Shown here: positions 5,653-9,687 of the stretch, in pieces
Layout of the letters: the number at the start of each line of letters is the position of its first letter
Numbering within the stretch: the first letter of the stretch is position 1
NCBI GenBank assembly: GCA_013331215.1
Contig: DUGU01000231.1
Span: forward strand, 3,235 to 12,921
Direction: 5' to 3'
DNA from: Methanoregulaceae archaeon
Lineage (GTDB): Archaea; Halobacteriota; Methanomicrobia; Methanomicrobiales; Methanospirillaceae
Length of the DNA stretch: 9,687 nucleotides
Position numbers and translations under genes: made by a program
Notes under the pieces: generated by a model
Databases searched by the model: none
Told to the model about the DNA's origin: nothing
What the model saw: the letters and a program-made list of their open reading frames with translations, nothing else

Positions 5653-5659
5653 GGAGGGG
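5653..5659 (+). promoter_or_regulatory. Ribosome-site-like GGAGGGG that points to a start upstream of TTG 5702
   Basis: The sequence tctggaggggctgatactg holds a strong Shine-Dalgarno core. It lies more than 40 nt before the first ordinary start codon (TTG 5702), but 4-6 nt before the in-frame ATA 5663 and CTG 5666. See the kinase entry. Confidence 0.45.
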
Positions 5660-5701
5660 CTGATACTGCGGGGCACGGATGAAATCGGTCGGATCCGGGA
5701 A

Positions 5702-7354
5702 TTGCTGGCGGAGAATCCGAAGGGATTGACCATCGAGGAGGTCTCGCGCAGACTCACACTCAATCGCGCGACGGCGGCGAAGTACCTCAACGCGATGGCT
5801 GTCTCGGGCCAGGCGGAGGTGCGCGCGCTCGGCCCGGCCAAGGTCTTCTATTCCTCCCACCGGTTGCCGCTCGCGGATCTGATGAGCCTTTCGTCCGACC
5901 TGATCCTTGTCCTTGACGACGGCCTCTTCGTCCTCCACGCGAACGACACCCTCCTTTATCACTTCGGCCTTGAAGCGGGAGAGGTGAAGGGTCTCCGTCT
6001 CGACCTTTCCCCGCTCGCCCCGTTTCTGGCCGGGGCGGACGACGGTCGGCTCGTGCAGACCCTTGAGGGCGCTGAGCATGTTTTCGACTGCGAGGTCGAG
6101 CGCGGCGGCATGACCAGGTACTACCGGGGGCGGGCGCTGCCCCTGGTCTTCGAGGCCGGCGCGCGTGGTGTCGGCCTGATCCTGGAGGACGTCACGGGCG
6201 ACCGCCGGCACCAACAGGAGCTCGAAACTCGTGTCCGGGAGCGGACGCGTGAGTTCGAGGCGGCAAACGCAGCGCTCGAGCGCGAGATCGAGGAGCACCG
6301 TCGCACCGAGGAGAGGCTGGCCGCGAGCCGGCGCACGGTCCAGCAGATCCTCGAGACCACCCCGAACCTGGTCTATGTCTACGCCGTGGAGACAGTCCGG
6401 CTTCGGTACGCGAACCCGAACCTCACCACCATCCTCGGCTACCCGGCCGAAGGCTCGTGGGCGGGCGAGGGAACCGAGATCCTCCCCCTCGTCCACCCCG
6501 AGGACCGGTTATTGCTCGAAGGTCACCGGGATGCCCTCGAATCGAGCTCCGACGGCGAGGTCCGCGAGATTGAAGTCCGCCTCCGGCACGCGCTCGGCCA
6601 CTACCTCACCCTCCGGTGCCGTGAGCTCGTCTTCAAGCGCGATCCCGACGGGCACCCCCGCCTGGTCATCGGCACGGCGGAAGACGTGACCGAGCGCCGA
6701 AGGGCTGCGAATGCACTTCGGACAGCGAACAGGCAGCTCCTGCTGCTGAACGGCATCACGCGCCACGACATCCTGAACCAGCTCAACGTGCTCGCAGGCT
6801 CGCTCGGGCTGGTGCGAGACGGGAGCCCATCGGACGCCGCAAACCTGGAACCTGCCAGGAGAGCCGTTGAGACGATCCGGCGACAGATCACGTTCACGCG
6901 CGACTACCAGAGCATCGGTGCCCAGCCGCCCGAATGGCAACGGGTGCGGACCGTGATCGACCGCGCAACCGCCGAACTCGACCTCGGCAGTGTTGCCGTC
7001 GAGGCGGATGACTGCGATGTCGAGATCTATGCGGACCGCCTCTTCGAGAAGACAGTCTACTCCCTGATCGACAATGCGATCCGCCACGGGGGGGCCGTCG
7101 GGGCGGTCCGCTTTTCGTGTTCCCCCGGGAACGGAGGACTCGCTATCGCATGCGAGGACGACGGTGTCGGGATCCCCGATGACGAGAAGGAGCGAATCTT
7201 CGACCGGGCTTTCGGCAGGAATTCGGGCTACGGCCTCTTCCTCGCGCGTGAAGTTCTCGCGATCACCGGTCTTACGATTCGCGAGACAAGCATCGCGGGC
7301 AAGGGCGCCCACTTCGAGATTCTGGTTCCCCACGGCCTCTTCCGGCCGGCTTGA
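5702..7354 (+). CDS. HTH-PAS-PAS sensor histidine kinase, cytoplasmic
   Basis: This is a soluble sensor kinase of the methanogen type (550 residues counted from TTG 5702). Residues 1-50 are a winged-helix-like HTH (P-K-G-L-T-I-E-E-V-S-R-R-L, then N-R-A-T-A-A-K-Y-L). PAS1 is about 57-170. A charged coiled coil (E-L-E-T-R-V-R-E-R-T..., 171-215) leads to PAS2, about 217-335, with HPED and a TAEDVTERR end. The phosphoacceptor is His355 in ITRHDILNQL. The ATPase domain has Asn458 in LIDNAIRHGG, Asp487 in EDDGVGIPDDE, and the glycine-rich SGYGLFLA from Ser508. There is no membrane segment or receiver domain. The reading frame is open back to 5612, and residues read upstream (E-I-G-R-I-R-E) complete the first HTH helix, yet no ATG, GTG or TTG occurs there. 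The real start may be CTG 5666 or ATA 5663 after GGAGGGG, or the sequence has an error. The ligand and response regulator are unknown. Confidence 0.9.
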   Translation: MLAENPKGLTIEEVSRRLTLNRATAAKYLNAMAVSGQAEVRALGPAKVFYSSHRLPLADLMSLSSDLILVLDDGLFVLHANDTLLYHFGLEAGEVKGLRLDLSPLAPFLAGADDGRLVQTLEGAEHVFDCEVERGGMTRYYRGRALPLVFEAGARGVGLILEDVTGDRRHQQELETRVRERTREFEAANAALEREIEEHRRTEERLAASRRTVQQILETTPNLVYVYAVETVRLRYANPNLTTILGYPAEGSWAGEGTEILPLVHPEDRLLLEGHRDALESSSDGEVREIEVRLRHALGHYLTLRCRELVFKRDPDGHPRLVIGTAEDVTERRRAANALRTANRQLLLLNGITRHDILNQLNVLAGSLGLVRDGSPSDAANLEPARRAVETIRRQITFTRDYQSIGAQPPEWQRVRTVIDRATAELDLGSVAVEADDCDVEIYADRLFEKTVYSLIDNAIRHGGAVGAVRFSCSPGNGGLAIACEDDGVGIPDDEKERIFDRAFGRNSGYGLFLAREVLAITGLTIRETSIAGKGAHFEILVPHGLFRPA

Positions 7355-7360
7355 GCCATC

Positions 7361-7951
7361 CTAATCCAGAACCGGCGCGGGCGGTAGGGGGAGAGGTTGC
7401 AGGCCGGTGCGCGCCGCGAACGCGTTCGTGAGCATGGTGTAGAAGAGGCGTTGCGGCCGCGGGTCGTGCCTGAACCGCTCGGGATCGCGGACGAATATGT
7501 CGTATACGCGCCGGTAGTTTTCGGCGAGAAAGGCGCGGAAGGCCGCACTCTCGAGCATTGCGTCGCTCGACTCGATTCCCGGCAGGCCATGGAGGAGCTC
7601 GTGCCAGCACCGGAGTGCGAGTACGTCCCCGGTCTCGGTCCCGAAGACCGCGACGGAGCAGCGCGACCCGGCAGCTCCGCCCGCGACCCCCTCGACCGGG
7701 TAATCGGCCGCGGAGAAGATGAGGATAGTCCTGTCTCCGAGCGGGAAGGGCATTTCGTGCCAGTCGCGCCATACGTGCCAGTTCGCGTTCTCGCGGGGCT
7801 CGCCGCATCGGAACGCCCAGACCGTCGACGGCACCCCGTCAAGGGTCCGCCGGATGACGGTATGGTCGAGGCGGCCCGGGACGAGCACGGTCATGGGTAT
7901 TGGACCGGGCTGCGCGCCCGACAGGAATCGGCGGCGGAGGCGATCGAGCAT
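7361..7951 (-). CDS. Hypothetical protein with HELLH (zinc metallopeptidase-like) motif
   Basis: This 196-residue protein runs from ATG 7951 to TAG 7363-7361. The centre holds LRCWHELLHGLPG, with His117, Glu118 and His121 as an HExxH zinc site. Glu127 sits where metzincins place their third ligand (six after the second His), but the metzincin glycine is shifted by one. A beta-rich half (T-V-L-V-P-G-R-L, S-T-V-W-A-F-R-C, R-T-I-L-I-F-S-A-A-D) precedes the motif. A helical half follows (A-F-R-A-F-L-A-E-N-Y-R-R-V-Y-D-I-F), ending with a Pro-rich tail. There is no signal peptide, so action would be cytoplasmic. The start is uncertain: the frame stays open to 8359, and ATG 8125, GTG or other starts would add residues that look non-coding. 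It ends 6 bp from the kinase stop, convergent. The function is inferred only from the motif; HExxH can occur by chance. Confidence 0.7.
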   Translation of the reverse strand: MLDRLRRRFLSGAQPGPIPMTVLVPGRLDHTVIRRTLDGVPSTVWAFRCGEPRENANWHVWRDWHEMPFPLGDRTILIFSAADYPVEGVAGGAAGSRCSVAVFGTETGDVLALRCWHELLHGLPGIESSDAMLESAAFRAFLAENYRRVYDIFVRDPERFRHDPRPQRLFYTMLTNAFAARTGLQPLPLPPAPVLD

Positions 7952-8279
7952 CGTGATCCCTATCGGGGGCCGGGGAGATACAGCTGCCGCCCCGGTCCAC
8001 CTGCAAGGGGCATATCGGACCATGGCGCATCCCGAAGGCTCTGCCAGGCGCTTCTGCAAGGCGGAATTGCCGGGAATCGCCAGTATGCCGTTTAATCCTC
8101 CTTCTATTGCCAATCCCGACGCCATTTGCCGCTCAACAACAGTTTTTTCCCCTCCGAGGAAGATGGATCTAATGCATTCCGTTGATGTTCCCGAACCCCG
8201 CGATGCGCCGTGGTAATGGTTCGGGTGCACCGGTTCCCCCCTCTCCCCTGATCCCACATCCATCTCGAGGTGTTCAATA
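7952..8279. other. Intergenic region between the HELLH gene and the 112-residue gene
   Basis: About 328 nt with divergent genes on both sides. It includes a minus-strand AAGGAGG near 8098-8104 that is not followed by an ATG, GTG or TTG at the right distance; the frame there is open and continuous with the HELLH gene. It also holds a T-run (8143-8148) and the inverted repeat at 8190-8225. No RNA gene is recognised. Confidence 0.45.
8190..8225. repeat. Inverted repeat upstream of the 112-residue gene
   Basis: A perfect 8-bp inverted repeat, cccgaacc (8190-8197) and ggttcggg (8218-8225), is extended inward by ccgc/gtgg with one G-T pair. It ends 54 nt before the GTG start at 8280, so it could be an operator, an mRNA leader hairpin or the end of something upstream. 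Confidence 0.45.
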
Positions 8280-8618
8280 GTGGTATGGCTCAAATGCGTA
8301 CGTCCGCAACGGACCTGTGGCGATGAGGTCGTCGAGGAACCGATCTTCATCAACGCCAAGGATATCTACGCGTACCTGATCCGGCAGAAGGCCGGGCAAT
8401 ATTTCCTGGTCTGCGGTACGATCGAGCAGCCCGACTACCTGACCGTCGGGGCCTTCTCGAGCGAGGAGGAGGCCGAACAGTGCGTGACCGCGATCCTCGA
8501 TCAGGCTGACTACACCCTGCTCGACCCGAAACAGATCGTCGAAGAGAACAGGCAGATCGTGGCCGAGACCTACGAACAGATGGCCGAAGAGGAGGCGCTT
8601 GCCTCCGAAGCCGTCTGA
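8280..8618 (+). CDS. Conserved-looking hypothetical protein, 112 residues
   Basis: I do not recognise a family. The frame starts with GTG 8280, supported by GAGGTG at 8267-8272 with a 7-nt spacer, and ends at TGA 8618. The protein opens with LKCVRPQRTCG (Cys6 and Cys13), which could be half of a metal site. It continues with an alpha/beta core: EPIFINAKDIYAYLIRQKAGQYFLVCGTI, then DYLTVGAFSSEEEAEQCVTAILD. An acidic helical tail rich in Glu and Ala follows (Q-I-V-E-E-N-R-Q-I-V-A-E-T-Y-E-Q). Four cysteines in all; no signal peptide or membrane segment. It is on the same strand as hypCAE and ends about 110 nt before hypC, with a promoter-like element between, so it may be a separate unit. A link to hydrogenase maturation is only positional. 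Confidence 0.8.
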   Translation: MVWLKCVRPQRTCGDEVVEEPIFINAKDIYAYLIRQKAGQYFLVCGTIEQPDYLTVGAFSSEEEAEQCVTAILDQADYTLLDPKQIVEENRQIVAETYEQMAEEEALASEAV

Positions 8619-8685
8619 CCGGACGGCCCCTCGATCATATCCTTTTCCCCCGTTCTTCCCACGCCGCCCGGTATCATCATCACTG

Positions 8686-8721
8686 CGTTTATGGGCAGCC
8701 CCGCGCAATGATATGCAGGAG
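8686..8721 (+). promoter_or_regulatory. Promoter element and ribosome site of hypC
   Basis: The stretch gcgtttatgg (8686-8695) is TATA-like, giving a predicted start near 8717. AGGAG at 8717-8721 stands 8 nt before ATG 8730 and is a clear ribosome site. The TATA assignment is moderate; a start that close would leave the ribosome site at the very 5' end. Transcription may alternatively come from farther upstream. Confidence 0.4.
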
Positions 8722-8729
8722 ACGCAGTC

Positions 8730-8963
8730 ATGTGCATCGCGGTACCCGGCGAGGTGGTCGAGATCCTGGACTCGGGACGGGGAGTCGTCGACTACGGGGA
8801 CCTCCGACAGGAGGTCCGCATCGACCTGATCGAGGACCTGAAGGTCGGCGAGTGGGTCCAGGTTCACGCGGGCTGGGCGATCGGCCGGATCTCGAGGGAG
8901 AAGGCGCTCGAGAACCTGGAGACGATTCGCGAGGTCTACGACCTGGTCTACGGCGAGGCCTGA
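8730..8963 (+). CDS. hypC: [NiFe]-hydrogenase maturation chaperone HypC
   Basis: This 77-residue HypC/HupF-family chaperone works with HypD. It carries the Fe(CN)2CO group as it is assembled and delivers it to the hydrogenase large-subunit precursor. The diagnostic N-terminus MCIAVPGEVV is complete, with Cys2, the Fe- and precursor-binding residue once Met1 is removed. His46 in VQVHAGWAIGRI matches the second conserved residue. The small OB-fold strands and the C-terminal helix (R-E-K-A-L-E-N-L-E-T-I) fit the family length of 75-90. It is the first gene of hypC-hypA-hypE; hypA begins 14 nt after its stop. HypD, HypB and HypF are not in view. Confidence 0.97.
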   Translation: MCIAVPGEVVEILDSGRGVVDYGDLRQEVRIDLIEDLKVGEWVQVHAGWAIGRISREKALENLETIREVYDLVYGEA

Positions 8964-8977
8964 CCTCTTCTGAGAAC

Positions 8978-9328
8978 ATGCACGAATCCGGGATCGCCTA
9001 CGACCTCTACGCGACCGCTCGCCGAGCCGCAATCGAGAACGGGGCGACGCGGGTCATCCGAATCGGGGTCGAGTGCGGCGCCCTCGCGATGGTCAATCCC
9101 GAGCAGGTACGGTTCCTCTTCTCGGTCATGGTCGAGGACGATCCTCTCTTCGCGGGGACGGTCCTTGAGATGGCGACAGTCGCGCCGGTCATGACCTGCG
9201 CCTGCGGCGGATACGAGGGCGACGACCTGTTCGTCTGCCCGGGCTGCGGCGGGCTTCCCTCCGTGGTGAAGGGGCGAGAGATCGTGGTGACGTCCTGCGA
9301 GATCGACGTCGAGGACGTGCCGGCATGA
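8978..9328 (+). CDS. hypA: Hydrogenase nickel-insertion protein HypA
   Basis: This 116-residue protein, with HypB, supplies nickel to the [NiFe]-hydrogenase large subunit. The N-terminus MHESGIAYDLYATARR has the nickel ligand His2 and the conserved Glu3. The central strand-helix unit (RVIRIGVECGALAMVNPEQVRFLF) is typical. The zinc domain spans about 74-92: Cys74, Cys76, then Cys87 and Cys90 in FVCPGCGG. The first pair is C-x-C here rather than the usual C-x2-C. The start is set by the MHE motif; in-frame codons upstream would overlap hypC and look non-coding. The ribosome site is weak, so coupling to hypC translation is likely. hypE follows after 25 nt. Confidence 0.96.
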   Translation: MHESGIAYDLYATARRAAIENGATRVIRIGVECGALAMVNPEQVRFLFSVMVEDDPLFAGTVLEMATVAPVMTCACGGYEGDDLFVCPGCGGLPSVVKGREIVVTSCEIDVEDVPA

Positions 9329-9353
9329 CATCGGTACGCTGGGGTTGAAACTG

Positions 9354-9687
9354 ATGAAGGTGGAACTGATGCACGGCGCGGGTGGCGAGGTCATGAACGA
9401 GCTGGTCTCGATCCTGACGCGGATCTCGCATTGCAACGCGGGCGGGATAGGGCTCGAAGCCCTTGACGACGGAGCGGTGGTCCCGATCAATGGCGCGAAC
9501 GTGGTCTTTACGACCGATTCGCACGTGGTCCGCCCGATCTTCTTCCCGGGCGGCGACATCGGCCGGATCGCCGTCGCCGGCACCGTGAACGACCTGGCCG
9601 TGATGGGCGCGCGCCCGATCGCGCTCTCGTGCGGGATGGTGATCGAGGAGGGGTTCGAGATCGCCGACCTCGAGCGGATCGTCGCGT
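9354..9687 (+). CDS. hypE: Hydrogenase maturation protein HypE (N-terminal part)
   Basis: This is the first 111 residues of HypE, cut by the window end; family length is about 330-350. HypE uses ATP to dehydrate the carbamoyl group received from HypF on its C-terminal Cys, making the thiocyanate that supplies CN ligands. The N-terminal MHGAGG (6-11), the ATP-site residues L-D-D-G (37-40), T-D-S-H (54-57), F-P-G-G-D-I-G (64-70) and NDLAVMGARP (79-88) are all characteristic of the HypE/PurM-type AIR synthase fold. ATG 9354 is chosen, with GGGGTTGA just upstream as a possible ribosome site; TTG 9345 is an in-frame alternative that adds three residues. It follows hypA by 25 nt in the same operon. 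The C-terminal Cys cannot be checked here. Confidence 0.96.
   Translation, partial: MKVELMHGAGGEVMNELVSILTRISHCNAGGIGLEALDDGAVVPINGANVVFTTDSHVVRPIFFPGGDIGRIAVAGTVNDLAVMGARPIALSCGMVIEEGFEIADLERIVA

Noticed and set aside
5624..7333. Long minus-strand open frames (290 and 274 codons) opposite the histidine kinase
   Set aside because: They are antisense shadows of GC-rich codons. Their products show no domain pattern, while the plus strand carries a complete kinase.
7397..8095. Plus-strand frame of 232 codons opposite the HELLH gene
   Set aside because: It is the mirror of the minus-strand gene, with a product rich in Arg, Glu and Gly and no fold signal. The minus strand shows a motif and secondary-structure pattern.
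7952..8359. N-terminal extension of the HELLH protein to 8125 or 8359
   Set aside because: The added residues look non-coding and, beyond 8280, overlap the well-supported plus-strand 112-residue gene. The AAGGAGG near 8100 is not followed by an ordinary start codon.
8274..9583. Minus-strand frames of 252 and 211 codons across the 112-residue gene, hypC and hypA
   Set aside because: They are antisense to unmistakable hyp genes and have no family pattern.

Overview
This GC-rich window looks like chromosomal DNA of a hydrogenotrophic methanogen of the order Methanomicrobiales (Methanoculleus- or Methanofollis-like). That assignment is inferred from gene content, not from a search. The supporting evidence is the hypC-hypA-hypE cluster for [NiFe]-hydrogenase maturation, an archaeal pyruvate-carboxylase-type biotin carboxylase, a tRNA-Met(CAU) with a bulge-helix-bulge intron after position 37, GGAGG/GGTGATC ribosome sites, TATA-type promoters, a methanogen-style HTH-PAS-PAS histidine kinase with a T-R-H-D-I-L-N-Q phosphoacceptor box, and a secreted protein joining a protease, a NosD-type beta-helix and a dockerin.

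Layout. Positions 1-474 hold the 3' end of the biotin carboxylase gene. A large exported C1-family (papain-like) peptidase with a beta-helix and a C-terminal dockerin-like module follows to 2532. Next comes the intron-containing tRNA-Met (2642-2751). On the minus strand, 3712 to 2962, is a two-gene operon: a DUF4399-like lipoprotein and a small blue-copper (cupredoxin) protein without a signal peptide. From 3713 to 4689 the DNA is mostly non-coding, with one candidate 52-residue minus-strand gene. An unrecognised protein starts at about 4690. It converges on a 57-residue minus-strand gene (5479-5306), and a strong GC hairpin lies between them. The histidine kinase (about 5666/5702-7354) has a curious start region with no ATG, GTG or TTG where its HTH domain should begin. 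It converges, 6 bp apart, on a minus-strand protein with an HELLH motif. A 112-residue unknown protein (8280-8618) precedes hypC, hypA and hypE, the last cut by the window end.

How the genes relate. The clearest functional unit is hypCAE, which builds and inserts the NiFe(CN)2CO centre of the hydrogenases that feed methanogenesis. The lipoprotein and cupredoxin are tightly coupled (stop codon overlapping the next ribosome site) and may act together in copper handling or redox at the cell surface, but the cupredoxin shows no export signal. The kinase has no response regulator in view. I see no CRISPR array, transposase, integrase or obvious phage or defence gene. Most of the window is ordinary core genome, and the unusual points are the protease architecture, the kinase start, the HELLH protein and the unannotated small ORFs.
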